DNA of 51,683 bases from an uncultured Bdellovibrionales bacterium (GTDB taxonomy: Bacteria > Bdellovibrionota > FAC87 > UBA2466): the NCBI GenBank assembly GCA_937903155.1, contig CALCZU010000047.1:1-51683 (forward strand). Reading direction: 5' to 3'. The translations under genes and the position numbers were made by a program. Under the pieces are notes generated by a model. It saw nothing but the letters and a program-made list of their open reading frames with translations. It ran no database searches and was not told where the DNA came from. Below are positions 32,310-42,363 of this stretch, in pieces (the stretch's first letter is position 1; the number at the start of each line of letters is the position of its first letter).

Positions 32310-35300
32310 ATGAAATACTTAAAGCACAAATTATTATTCATTATGAAAAGCGCGATTTTCCTTGTCGCTTTAAACGCCTGTTCTGGAGCATCAACATCGA
32401 CGCCTCAGAAATCAAGCCTTGCAGGGGCAGGCCTGCCTATTCCGATAGCTTCTCCTACGGTTTCAACCCCCGGAACAGAGCCGATTACAGTCATTCCCTC
32501 AGGCGATGGCGGTTCCATTAATCCGGGCGGCAATGGCGGTACAGACGGTGGGTTTCACGATACGCGGTCGCCTGCCAATCTGACGATTTCACCGACTCAA
32601 GTCGATTTTCAAATGCAATCGATTAATTCTTTAAACCATTTCATTTTTACGCTTCAAAATACCGGACAAAAACCTGCGACAAACTTAAGAGCAACGGGAC
32701 TCACAGCTCCTTATTCCTTTAGAGAAGGCGCTTACCCTGGATTTCGCGGAACTTGCACAGACACGCTTTTAGGAGGAGGCAGTTGCACCCTCAGCATCAC
32801 CTATCAACCTTCGATTCTCGGACGGTTCATTTTAAATACATTCGCTGTGAGCTACGACAGCGAAAACGCCACTCGAGTTCTTTCGGTTCCATTAGACGGA
32901 GCCTCAACCAATATCGCGAGTCTTCGATTTGACAACTTAATTGACGACGACGCGTCTTATGACTTTGGAACCATTGCATTCGGTGTGAATCTCACAAAAA
33001 CAATTCACGTTCGCTACTTCGGCGCCCGTCCTGCAACAGGAGTGACATTCTCCGGGCTCGTGGCTCCGTTTTCAATCGCCTCAAACACTTGCGGTGAAGA
33101 AGTTTCGGCAGATTGTGATTTGGTCATCGCTTACAACCCGACCGTTGCCGGGACGACTCTGCAAAAATTGAAGATGACCTACCACAATAGCGCTTACGCT
33201 GCGGAAGAAAACTTTACCTTAACCGCAGTCACGTCGTCTCAAGTGATTCCTGCGACTCTCACGATATCTCCTGTTGGCAGTTTCGGAGCCGTGCTTGCAA
33301 ACACATTGAGCGATAAAATCTTTTCGGTGGTTCGCGGAGGAACACTTCCCGCAACCGCTGTTTCTGCACGGAGCTTTTCAAGCTCGGTATTTACATTTAA
33401 AGGCGGAACATACCCCGGCGAAGGCGGCACTTGCGGAAGTGTCATCACAGGGGATTGCCTACTGGTTTTAAGTTTTTCTCCGTTGAGTGCAGGAAATTTT
33501 TCTAGCAATCTCACATTAGACTTTAACAACGGACAGGCACTTGCAACGGGAACCGTCGCTTTAACGGGAAGTGCCGCAACGCCTGCAACACTCTCTCTTT
33601 CCCCTTCAGCTCCAACAGATTTCGGTTCTACGCCATTAGGTCTCGCGGTGACGAAATCTTTCACGCTGACTCATACCGGTGGAACCCTTCCTGCAACATC
33701 GATTAACATTTCCGGATTACTCACCCCTTTCCAAAACCTAGGGGGATGTAATTCGACGCTCGCAGTAGGCACGAGCTGTACCTTCTCCATTCGATTTAAT
33801 CCAGCGACGCAGGGAAATTATAGTCAACTTTTTCAAGTCGCTTTCAACGATGGAATGCAAAATCAACAAACTGGAGCGACGATTAGTGCAATTGCGACCG
33901 ACGGCGCGGTCCTTATTCCTACCGTCTCTTCTTACAATTTCGGTTCCGCCATCGCAGGCACGCCCGTGAATGCGACTTTAACGTTTCGATACTATGGAGG
34001 ACAACCTGCGACCGGTTTAAGTTTCTTAGGCATTCAATCTCCTTTCACATTCACAGGAGGAAGTTATCCGGGCGGTGGCACCTGCGGATCGAGGATCTCC
34101 GCAGATTGTTCCGTGGGCGTGACCTTTACTCCAGCAACTGCTGGACTGGCTCAATCCAACTTTGTTCTTCAATATGACGACGGAACTGGCGCCACAGGAT
34201 CGGCGAGCGTTGCATTGCAAGGAACAGGAATCGCAGCGGTTCCCGCAGTTCTTACTTTTAATCCGACCTCTTATAATTTTGGTTCGAAAACGATCAACAC
34301 CTCCACAACAACAACTGTCGCTTTGAACTGGAGTGGAAATTTAAGTGCGACTTCCCTCTCGACCTCAGGTTTATCGGGAGACTTTTCAGTTCTCAGCGAT
34401 ACCTGCCAAGGCAGTCTCTCGTCGGCTCGAACCAACTGTAACTTCTCGATTCGCTTCTTGCCTACTCAAGGCGGATCTCGAGGCCCACAGACTTTAAGTT
34501 TAAGTTACTTCAATGGAATCTCGACACAGCAAGCGACTCTTGTTTTAAACGGCACTGGAATCGATATTGCCGTCCTCAATACTCCGACCGCAAATTTTGG
34601 AAGTGTTCCTCTCTTTCAGTCACCGACTGCTAACTTAGTTTTCACAAACTCGGGCACGCACTCGGCAGACTCGATTACCGTGGGAAGTTTAGCCGCCCCT
34701 TTTGCAGTCGTCAGCAATGGTTGCGGTGCAAGCCTCGCTCCTTCGAGTTCTTGCACGATTGTTGTGAGCTTCAGCCCGATCACAACGGGAAGTTTTTCGG
34801 CAACGCTTCCGTTTAGCTATCACAACGGAACATCGACGATATCTCTCAGCCCGTCTTTGACCGGAACGGCAACCATTGGAATTAATATCACGGTGACAAG
34901 CGGAGCTTGCGGAACGGTCGTCATGGGACAAACAAAAAATGTCACGATGACTTACAGTAATTCAGGCACACGAACAGCGACGGCTTTCGCGATCAACGAA
35001 GCCTCGTTAGCATCCCCTTTCTCGCTTGTAACGAATAACTGTAATAGCGGATCGCTTGCCGGAGGAAGTTCCTGCCAAGTCGTTCTTCGTTGCGCACCGA
35101 CCACTGCAGGAACGTTCACCGACACGCTTGAATCGAGCTACCACAATGGACTTACGACAGTTGCGATTGCCACTCCCGTCAGTGTCACCGGAAGTGTTTC
35201 GATTACCATCACCGCATCCGCGATGAGCTTTGGAACCATCCCCATTCAATCTAATTTAGACAGAACAATTACAATCTCAAATTCCGGGACTCGGACAGCG

Positions 35301-38090
35301 ACTTCATTTACAGTCGACAACAGTTCTCTCTCGTCCCCCTTCGCCGTTCTATCGACAACGTGTGGAAGCACTTTAGCGGGCGGAAGTTCCTGCGGAGTTA
35401 CCGTCCGATATAGTCCGTTAAGCCCGATTACTTCGACAGGAAGCCTTCGAGTGACCTACGACACGGGTGTCAGCGTAAACACTCTCAATGTCGCTGTCTC
35501 TGGAACCGGATCCGTTTCGATCACGATGGGCGTAAGCAGTGGAAGTTTTGGAGCTCAACCGATTTTGGGCGATTACAATATAAATCTCACACTGACAAAC
35601 TCTGGCACTCGAACGGCTACTGCATTAGCGGTCAACCCAACTTCAATCAGTGCTCCGTTCTCTTATGTTTCAGATAATTGCGGACCTAACTTGCCGGGCG
35701 GTAGTTCGTGCACGATCGTCGCACGTTTCTCGCCCACCACTGTGGCAAGCTTCTCGGGCAATTTGCAAATCGGATATGAAACAGGCGTCGGCACAACCGC
35801 CGTCGCAGCCCCCTTAACAGGTTCTGGAACACTTTCCCTGTCAATCAATGCAACAAATGCCGCATTCGGAAATGTTCCAATGCAATCGACAACTGATTTG
35901 ACCGTTACTTTTGCAAATACTGGAACGCGCACGGCGACTTCTTTTCAGTTAAGTACACTCACGGCTCCTTACAGTTTGGTATCAACCACTTGCGGAGCCA
36001 CTTTAGCCGGAAATTCCTCTTGTACCGCGACCGTTCGATTTAATCCTTCAGTCACAGGAACATTCAATTCCAATCTAACAGCGTCTTTTCAAACAGGTGT
36101 TGGCAGCGCGACGTCGGTCTCCACTTTAATTGGAAACTCGGTCTTGTCTTTAGTGATTGCCGTAAACGACGCCAGTTACGGCTCGCTCCCACTTTTCACA
36201 TCAGCTGACAGAACTTTAACTTTTACAAACTCAGGAACTCGTACGGCGACGGCATTTACGATTAGCACGGGCGCACTCTCAAGTTCTTACTCGGTTGTCA
36301 CAAATAGCTGCACGAGTACTCTAGCAGGAGGAGCCTCTTGTGCTGTCGTTCTCCGATTCACGCCTCAAATTGCCGGTAATATCAACGAAACTTTGAATGC
36401 TTCTTATCACAACGGGATGGCAACGGTGAATCTTACGTCCTCGCTCACAGGCGCCGGCACTATTTCCATCACCATCCAAGCTACGACCGCAAATTTTAAT
36501 CCGATTACCATGCAAGGCACAGACGAGAAAACGGTTGTCTTTAGTAATACCGGGGCTCGAAATGCCACTCAATTTAGTCTGGTGGCAAGCTCCCTCAACG
36601 ACAGTGGGTTTTCAATTCTCTCTACAAATTGTGGAACGATTTTAAATGCAGGGGCGAGTTGCTCGGCGCTCGTCCGACTCACTCCCCTGCGTCCTGGGAT
36701 TCAAAACACCCTCCTCCAAGTGACCTACGAAACGGGAGTGGGGCCAGCAAGCGCTTCTGCGGCATTAAATGGAACCGTCACAATCGACGTTTTAATCACC
36801 GTGAACGGAAACCACACTTGCGCACGGAATACATTGGGAGCTGTAAAGTGCTGGGGACAAAATAATTACGGACAATTGGGCCTCGAGGACTTTAGCAATC
36901 GCGGAAATTCTGCAGGCGGAATGGGAAGCAATCTTTCAGCTGTTTCCCTAGGATATCACCGCTACGCAAAAGTTCTCACCGCGGGTTACTGGCATAACTG
37001 CGCCATCCTCGACGATAACTCTCTGAAATGTTGGGGTTCAAATAGCTACGGTCAATTGGGTTTAGGAATTAGCCAAGCGACTGTCGGCGGTCGTTCAAAT
37101 GAAATGGGCAATAATCTGCAAACCGTCAACTTAGGTTCCGGCGCTGTTCCTACCTCCCTTGCATTAGGATACGCCCATAGCTGTGCACTTCTTTCGACTG
37201 GAGAAGTGAAATGCTGGGGCCAAAACAGTGAAGGACAATTGGGATTAGGAGATTCTCTCAACCGAGGAGCTCAATCCGGAGAAATGGGAAATTATCTTCC
37301 TTCCGTCGATTTAGGTGGGGCACGGGCGATTCAAATCACAGCGAACGCCAGTCACACTTGCGCACTCCTCGAAAACCGCACGGTGAAATGCTGGGGAAAT
37401 AATTTCTTCGGTCAACTCGGCCTAGGCGATTTAGAAAATCGAGGCGATGGCCCTAATGAAATGGGAAGCGCATTACCTACAATTAATCTAGGAAGTGCGA
37501 GCTCAGTCCAATCGATCTCAGCCGGCGGCGCTTTTACTTGTGCACTTCTGCAATCAGGACAACTCAAATGCTGGGGACGTAATGAAAATGGAATCCTCAG
37601 TCGCAAATGGTGCCAGGATGTCGACGGAAACGCAGGCCTCTGTTCAAACTCAAATTACCCACTCAACTTACGAGGGCTTGGACTCTCAAGCTCTCATATG
37701 GGAAATGCTTTACTCCCGGTTGATTTAGGAACGGGGCACACCGCAACCAAAATCACGACGGGGGACTCCCACGTCTGCGCGACTCTCGAAAATAATAAAA
37801 TCAAATGTTGGGGCGCAAATCAATATGGACAATTGGGAATCGGCAGCACCGTGGAAAAAGGAATTTTAGATACCGACATGGGAAATTCTCTTCAGGAAGT
37901 CGACCTAGGCACAAGCCTAACACTCTCCTCCCTGATTTCAGGAAACTTCCACAACTGTGCGCTCTTCTCAAATGGCGCAACCAAGTGCTGGGGAAATAAT
38001 CGCTTCGGTGGATTGGGTCTCGAAGACATGAACCACCGCGGAGATGAACCCAATGAAATGGGTTCCAATCTCTCTAGCCCCGCCTTTTAA
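32310..38090 (+). CDS. Giant surface lipoprotein: Ig-like (choice-of-anchor D/ASH) repeats plus RCC1 propeller
   Basis: A 1926-residue protein. Signal and lipobox (VALNAC, C24) are followed by a short linker of S, T, G and P. Then come about 13 repeats of some 100 residues (roughly 90-1480), each with F/YGS or FG.., an SGTRTAT-like turn, C.S.LA.GSSC and a closing TGSLT-type strand, typical of choice-of-anchor D/ASH domains. The last 440 residues hold seven units with H.CALL...KCWG.N..GQLGLGD..NRG, matching a seven-blade RCC1 propeller. AAGGG precedes the ATG. It probably extends from the outer membrane for adhesion or protein binding. Confidence 0.87.
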   Translation: MKYLKHKLLFIMKSAIFLVALNACSGASTSTPQKSSLAGAGLPIPIASPTVSTPGTEPITVIPSGDGGSINPGGNGGTDGGFHDTRSPANLTISPTQVDFQMQSINSLNHFIFTLQNTGQKPATNLRATGLTAPYSFREGAYPGFRGTCTDTLLGGGSCTLSITYQPSILGRFILNTFAVSYDSENATRVLSVPLDGASTNIASLRFDNLIDDDASYDFGTIAFGVNLTKTIHVRYFGARPATGVTFSGLVAPFSIASNTCGEEVSADCDLVIAYNPTVAGTTLQKLKMTYHNSAYAAEENFTLTAVTSSQVIPATLTISPVGSFGAVLANTLSDKIFSVVRGGTLPATAVSARSFSSSVFTFKGGTYPGEGGTCGSVITGDCLLVLSFSPLSAGNFSSNLTLDFNNGQALATGTVALTGSAATPATLSLSPSAPTDFGSTPLGLAVTKSFTLTHTGGTLPATSINISGLLTPFQNLGGCNSTLAVGTSCTFSIRFNPATQGNYSQLFQVAFNDGMQNQQTGATISAIATDGAVLIPTVSSYNFGSAIAGTPVNATLTFRYYGGQPATGLSFLGIQSPFTFTGGSYPGGGTCGSRISADCSVGVTFTPATAGLAQSNFVLQYDDGTGATGSASVALQGTGIAAVPAVLTFNPTSYNFGSKTINTSTTTTVALNWSGNLSATSLSTSGLSGDFSVLSDTCQGSLSSARTNCNFSIRFLPTQGGSRGPQTLSLSYFNGISTQQATLVLNGTGIDIAVLNTPTANFGSVPLFQSPTANLVFTNSGTHSADSITVGSLAAPFAVVSNGCGASLAPSSSCTIVVSFSPITTGSFSATLPFSYHNGTSTISLSPSLTGTATIGINITVTSGACGTVVMGQTKNVTMTYSNSGTRTATAFAINEASLASPFSLVTNNCNSGSLAGGSSCQVVLRCAPTTAGTFTDTLESSYHNGLTTVAIATPVSVTGSVSITITASAMSFGTIPIQSNLDRTITISNSGTRTATSFTVDNSSLSSPFAVLSTTCGSTLAGGSSCGVTVRYSPLSPITSTGSLRVTYDTGVSVNTLNVAVSGTGSVSITMGVSSGSFGAQPILGDYNINLTLTNSGTRTATALAVNPTSISAPFSYVSDNCGPNLPGGSSCTIVARFSPTTVASFSGNLQIGYETGVGTTAVAAPLTGSGTLSLSINATNAAFGNVPMQSTTDLTVTFANTGTRTATSFQLSTLTAPYSLVSTTCGATLAGNSSCTATVRFNPSVTGTFNSNLTASFQTGVGSATSVSTLIGNSVLSLVIAVNDASYGSLPLFTSADRTLTFTNSGTRTATAFTISTGALSSSYSVVTNSCTSTLAGGASCAVVLRFTPQIAGNINETLNASYHNGMATVNLTSSLTGAGTISITIQATTANFNPITMQGTDEKTVVFSNTGARNATQFSLVASSLNDSGFSILSTNCGTILNAGASCSALVRLTPLRPGIQNTLLQVTYETGVGPASASAALNGTVTIDVLITVNGNHTCARNTLGAVKCWGQNNYGQLGLEDFSNRGNSAGGMGSNLSAVSLGYHRYAKVLTAGYWHNCAILDDNSLKCWGSNSYGQLGLGISQATVGGRSNEMGNNLQTVNLGSGAVPTSLALGYAHSCALLSTGEVKCWGQNSEGQLGLGDSLNRGAQSGEMGNYLPSVDLGGARAIQITANASHTCALLENRTVKCWGNNFFGQLGLGDLENRGDGPNEMGSALPTINLGSASSVQSISAGGAFTCALLQSGQLKCWGRNENGILSRKWCQDVDGNAGLCSNSNYPLNLRGLGLSSSHMGNALLPVDLGTGHTATKITTGDSHVCATLENNKIKCWGANQYGQLGIGSTVEKGILDTDMGNSLQEVDLGTSLTLSSLISGNFHNCALFSNGATKCWGNNRFGGLGLEDMNHRGDEPNEMGSNLSSPAF

Positions 38091-38092
38091 AC

Positions 38093-40087
38093 CTACTCAG
38101 TCTGAATTCCGGAGATCACTAGCGCGTAATCTGCATCGAGAACATCTCGGGTGGCTAAATGTCCATCCTGGTTAATCTCTTCTGCAATGACTTCGACGAG
38201 CCATTTACCCTGCATCGGCGTTTCGATAAAAACATTTTCCACGGTATCAACTGAATTGGGTTTCCCACCGGGCGTCGAATAATTTCCTGCAAGCAGTCCA
38301 TTATTACCCCAGTAAACCGTGCCTTTTGGATCGGTCACTTTTAAATTTAAGTCATTGACTCGAGCCACGGAAGCCGAAGGGGCACCTGGAGGATCCGGAA
38401 AGACAAGTGTTGTTTTAAACTCAGGCGCATCCGGCCCAATCACCACTTCATATTTTTTAGTTTCCTTGGCCTTAATAATGTCCGTCTGATTCACGATGAG
38501 AATATTGTCGCGTCTTTCATAAAGCATCGCGAGATCCGGGAATCCCCAACCTTGATGTACTCTGGTGCGGTCGTCGGCTTCTCCCGTAAACGGATACTGC
38601 TTTGCAGAATTCAATAGCAACGCTTTTACCGTCGCGAAATGAGGACGATTTTTGAAACGCTCGGATTTTGGAAACTCCAATTTGTTGGAGAAAATACCTT
38701 CCGTCCACATTTCAATGATAAGGCCCACATGACCTGCGATGATGGGAGTGGCTCCCGAAGTGCCACCGAAGCCTTCGGTATAACCGTTATTCAAAGTGGT
38801 CGTAAAAATTTTATCGTAGTAGGCCGCGATATCCGGCTTGATTCGACCATCGGCCGAAGGACCGATGCTTCCGCCTTTATTCCACTTGTCATCTTCGGGA
38901 TTCGCATTATCAAAGTGATAGAGTGCCCCGACAGAGATGATATTCTTCGACCAAGCTTGAGGGCGCGACATCTGTGTTCCCGTATTGCTCTGACTTTGAG
39001 TAATCGGAATATCGAGATTGAAAATCAAATCGTCCATCTCGAGCGAGCGCGAATCGTATTGTTTCGTCGTTTGATATCCCCAAGAAGCGGTTTGAAACAT
39101 GATCTGATTTTCTTCGATCATTTTTTCAACGAGTCGGAAACGGCTTTTCACTTCTTTGTTTCCTGGAGGCGTATTGTAGACGTAATTGTAGTTTGTGAAA
39201 TAACCTTGGGCATTTGGAAGAAGGCCACGTGCTTTTTTGTTTTTCAACCCTCCGCCAAAAACAATTCCAAAAGTTTGATGTCCGTGGGAATCCGCCGTGC
39301 TGGTTTCAATCGCAATCGGAATTTTTCTAAATTCGGTTTCAGCAAATTCGGGATGTTTGGGATCGATTCCTTCCATCACGTGTCCGCGAATCCCGACTCC
39401 GGTGAAAGCATTAGGAATATTCAATTTGAGATCGCCTAAGAAGTTAGCTCCCCCTTGAATCCGCGCATTGTCGACATCGACTTCGATCGGTGTCGAGTGA
39501 TCCATCCAGAGAACTTCAGGGAGATCCGAAACACTTTCAAACTGAGGGCTTGTGAGGTCAGCTTCGATCAAGACGCTGCCATCATTCAGGCCTAAAACTT
39601 TTCCGCCCAACTTTTGGATTTTATCCTTTAAAGCTATTCGGTCTGCTTTATCGACGAGAACGATGTTAAATCTTTGAACTTCATAGTCCACAGAATCCGA
39701 AACGAATTGATTCTTAAGTTCGGCGTTAAACTTAAGATTATTTTTGTATCGTCCCGCCCATCTGACAAATTCGAGTTTTCGCGCGTTTGCAATGGCGGAC
39801 GATTTCGCGCGAACGACATGCGCTTGATTGGGAATATATTGGTGGACTTCAATGCCAAGCTTTTTCAATTCGGCAACAAAATCGTTTTGAATAGGTTGAT
39901 TGTATTGAACGATGTACAGCATCGTCTCGTCAGAACCTGAATCGTCTAACTCCCGATCCGTTTCCCAACCTCTTTCAGCAACCGGATCGAATGATCCTGA
40001 TTTGAGAAGAAGTCGATTGTCTGATTGCGCGATGGAAAGAAGAGAAAAAAGACCGAGACCGATAACTACAATTTTATTGTTTATCAA
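38093..40087 (-). CDS. Secreted S8 (subtilisin-like) protease with unusual Asp box
   Basis: A 664-residue protein with signal peptide and a propeptide-like region (55-200). H268 lies in SHGHQTFGIVFG, N368 (oxyanion) in QSNTGTQ and S444 in GGTSGATPIIAGH. The usual D-[ST]-G box is replaced by GHVMEGIDPKHPEF, with E239 in place of the catalytic aspartate. C-terminal residues 540-664 form a proprotein-convertase-P-like beta domain (NSVDTVENVFIETPMQGKWLVEV). The TTG start follows six G at eight bases. It ends two bases from the giant lipoprotein gene. Confidence 0.83.
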   Translation of the reverse strand: MINNKIVVIGLGLFSLLSIAQSDNRLLLKSGSFDPVAERGWETDRELDDSGSDETMLYIVQYNQPIQNDFVAELKKLGIEVHQYIPNQAHVVRAKSSAIANARKLEFVRWAGRYKNNLKFNAELKNQFVSDSVDYEVQRFNIVLVDKADRIALKDKIQKLGGKVLGLNDGSVLIEADLTSPQFESVSDLPEVLWMDHSTPIEVDVDNARIQGGANFLGDLKLNIPNAFTGVGIRGHVMEGIDPKHPEFAETEFRKIPIAIETSTADSHGHQTFGIVFGGGLKNKKARGLLPNAQGYFTNYNYVYNTPPGNKEVKSRFRLVEKMIEENQIMFQTASWGYQTTKQYDSRSLEMDDLIFNLDIPITQSQSNTGTQMSRPQAWSKNIISVGALYHFDNANPEDDKWNKGGSIGPSADGRIKPDIAAYYDKIFTTTLNNGYTEGFGGTSGATPIIAGHVGLIIEMWTEGIFSNKLEFPKSERFKNRPHFATVKALLLNSAKQYPFTGEADDRTRVHQGWGFPDLAMLYERRDNILIVNQTDIIKAKETKKYEVVIGPDAPEFKTTLVFPDPPGAPSASVARVNDLNLKVTDPKGTVYWGNNGLLAGNYSTPGGKPNSVDTVENVFIETPMQGKWLVEVIAEEINQDGHLATRDVLDADYALVISGIQTE

Positions 40088-40117
40088 GAATATACCCCCC
40101 CAGGTAACCCAATTAAG

Positions 40118-40146
40118 GATATATTGCGATTTGCTTGCCCCTTCAA
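40118..40146 (-). promoter_or_regulatory. Promoter of the S8 protease gene
   Basis: On the minus strand TTGAAG (40141-40146), a 17-base spacer and TATATC (40118-40123) lie about 30 bases before the TTG start at 40087. Confidence 0.5.
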
Positions 40147-40230
40147 CTGTTAATGCAATTCATTTTTAACAAGTGTAAATAAACAACTTGAAAGGCCTGC
40201 TGAGACGTACTCTTCAGACCTCGAGGAATC

Positions 40231-41544
40231 TTAGAAAGAATTTCCCAACTCGATGAAGACGGCTTTGCGTTCATCATTCATCGCCCAATCCGCTCTGACG
40301 ACAAACGTTTTGTTCCACAAAATTCTTAAACCGTACCCCATCGATGCATGTATTTTGCCCTGGTAAAAACGGTCGAGTGTTTCCCACACACGACCGAAAT
40401 CGATAAAGGGCACAACTCCCAAAATAAATTCTTGTCCCGCGAAGATGATCTTATATGGATCCCAGCGCAACTCCCATCCCATAAAGAAGCGGTACTTATC
40501 AATGTAACGATTTCCCTCATAACCGCGAACAAAACGATCGCCTCCGAGTCCTAAAGTCGAATCGCTTCCGCCGACCATTCCCACTTCATAGAAAGGCGCA
40601 TCTCCTCCTAAAACTTCGATCAAAGTTCGATGCGCTAAAATCAGTTTCGGGTGTAGCGGAACATAGAATCGCGAAGTAAACGTGTAACGTTGATAATTGT
40701 ATGTACTGCCAAGCCACGGCGAAAACCAATAAACATAGAGTTCATTAAAAGTTCCCTTCGTTGGGTACGGTTCGAAATCTAAGGTGTCTCTCACGATCGC
40801 AAACCCGAGATAATTGGTTTTTCCACCAGTAATGCCGTCGGGCCTATCGGCTTCTAACTTACTATTTTTAGGAACCGAGATTTCAGTCCATTTCGAACCA
40901 AAAATCGGTCCCATTCGATAAGAGTTGCCTAAATAACGTAAAAGCGAGATTTGAATCGCGGGACCACTGCGAGTGTTGTCGTAGTAGTCGCCCCCTTCTT
41001 TGGTAGGATCAATCGTCGTGTCGTTGCCGATTCCATAGTAGTGAAACGAAATATCCCGATTGTAAGCAAGTCTTGCCGTAAGACGGTATTGTTCATCAAA
41101 CACATGAGGAATATCGACTGAAATAAAATGTTTATCGCGGCCCTTATCACTCGACAAAACCTGCCCAGTGATTTCAATCTTGTGCGGATCTTGACGTGCA
41201 ATGTTATACATTTTCGCGTGAAGCCCGATGTGGAAACCGTTTGACGACGTCGGAAAAAGAAGTGGAATCCCTTGAACCGTCCAAGGCTCTCCTAAAAGAT
41301 TGAATCCTTTGCGGCTGACCACTTTGTCAATTCGGTTGACAACTTCAGTCGAAAAATTTTCGAGATCGGTGCCGACATTCTTCCGCTGTTCTTTGGTTAC
41401 CGCCTCATCTTCGATTACTAAACTGGGAACAGACTTGCTTCGTTTTTTCTCTATCGATTTCGGTTGCGGAATATCGGGCAACTCCGCGCGCAAGGATTGG
41501 GCAAAACCGAATAAAATTAAAATGATCAGGGAAGGCTGAAACAC
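40231..41544 (-). CDS. BamA/TamA-family outer-membrane barrel without POTRA repeats
   Basis: A 437-residue protein with signal peptide (ends SLRA) and a short polar linker. From about 100 onward it consists of beta strands of the Omp85/D15 surface-antigen type, including FGSKWTEI, AIVRDTLDFEPYPTKGTFNEL and the signature GGDRFVRGYEGNRY, and it ends in a phenylalanine as expected for an outer-membrane barrel. There is no room for POTRA domains, so it is one of the short members, possibly a lipase-secretion or lipid-handling barrel. Start is GTG at 41544. Confidence 0.85.
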   Translation of the reverse strand: MFQPSLIILILFGFAQSLRAELPDIPQPKSIEKKRSKSVPSLVIEDEAVTKEQRKNVGTDLENFSTEVVNRIDKVVSRKGFNLLGEPWTVQGIPLLFPTSSNGFHIGLHAKMYNIARQDPHKIEITGQVLSSDKGRDKHFISVDIPHVFDEQYRLTARLAYNRDISFHYYGIGNDTTIDPTKEGGDYYDNTRSGPAIQISLLRYLGNSYRMGPIFGSKWTEISVPKNSKLEADRPDGITGGKTNYLGFAIVRDTLDFEPYPTKGTFNELYVYWFSPWLGSTYNYQRYTFTSRFYVPLHPKLILAHRTLIEVLGGDAPFYEVGMVGGSDSTLGLGGDRFVRGYEGNRYIDKYRFFMGWELRWDPYKIIFAGQEFILGVVPFIDFGRVWETLDRFYQGKIHASMGYGLRILWNKTFVVRADWAMNDERKAVFIELGNSF

Positions 41545-41623
41545 GATTTAAATATTCTACAGTGATTTCAGACGGATAAAAATCTTATTTATGCGCGCAA
41601 AGTCATGAGAAGTGTTGGAATGC

Positions 41624-42277
41624 TTACCAAAGTAAAATGGAAAAGCCGAGACCGCCGAAAGGCCCAGAGAGATTGAATTCGCCGTTATTTAAATAGTTTT
41701 GGGAATTACTTTGAGGTTGGCCTAAATCTGCCATCCGGTAGCCGCCCTCTAAGAGGATTGCAAACGTGTTGTTCAATTTGATTCCTAGATTGAGGCGGCC
41801 CGAATATCCGAGGCGCGTGGGAAGCGTCGAATAGATTTGTGTGGTTCCTCGCCGCACTTCAACACTTTGTTCGAGAGGGTAATAGGCCGAAGCCATTAAA
41901 ATCCAAAACACGCGAGGATTTCCTGTGACCCAACCAATCTCGCCGCCGAGGTTTTGCACTTTCAAAGTATCTGTTTGTCCCACGCCATTTAGGGTGAGTT
42001 GTCTTTGCCCAATCCAGTACTCATACCGAGCACCGATGTAGATATGACTGAAAAGTGTTACGCCCATTCCAACGTTTAAAGTGTAGGGATTTGTAAATTT
42101 GTGATCGTAAACAGCGTCTGTCACTTGATCGGCCTTACTATTGGTGACGTGAAAATCGGAAGAAAAGTAGAACATCAGTTTGCGGGGCGAAAGATGGCTA
42201 ATTTTCCCCTTTGCGATCGCAGGCGAGCACAAAAAGTAAGTTGCGAAGAGAATAAAAATTCTAACACTTTGCTTCAT
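41624..42277 (-). CDS. Outer-membrane beta-barrel protein
   Basis: A 217-residue protein with signal peptide (ends SPAIA). The mature part alternates polar and aromatic residues (LNVGMGVTLFSHIYIGARYEYWIG, LNLGIKLNNTFAILLEGGYRM) and ends in LGFSILLW, a terminal aromatic as in OmpA/OmpW-like eight-strand barrels. Its ATG start lies near 42277. Specific family not recognised. Confidence 0.7.
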   Translation of the reverse strand: MKQSVRIFILFATYFLCSPAIAKGKISHLSPRKLMFYFSSDFHVTNSKADQVTDAVYDHKFTNPYTLNVGMGVTLFSHIYIGARYEYWIGQRQLTLNGVGQTDTLKVQNLGGEIGWVTGNPRVFWILMASAYYPLEQSVEVRRGTTQIYSTLPTRLGYSGRLNLGIKLNNTFAILLEGGYRMADLGQPQSNSQNYLNNGEFNLSGPFGGLGFSILLW

Positions 42278-42363
42278 AGTTTTCTAAACAATCTAAAGAG
42301 TTATCGGCTCAATGCGACTGTTTTGCGATGAAGGAAAAATGAAGACAATGTGCTGAGTTTAAC

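Noticed and set aside
32310..38090. CRISPR-like repeats
   Set aside because: The repetition is in-frame protein repeats with diverged DNA; no short identical repeats with regular spacers were seen anywhere in the window.
38639..39439. Long plus-strand frame of 266 codons
   Set aside because: Shadow of the S8 protease gene, whose motifs are clear on the minus strand.
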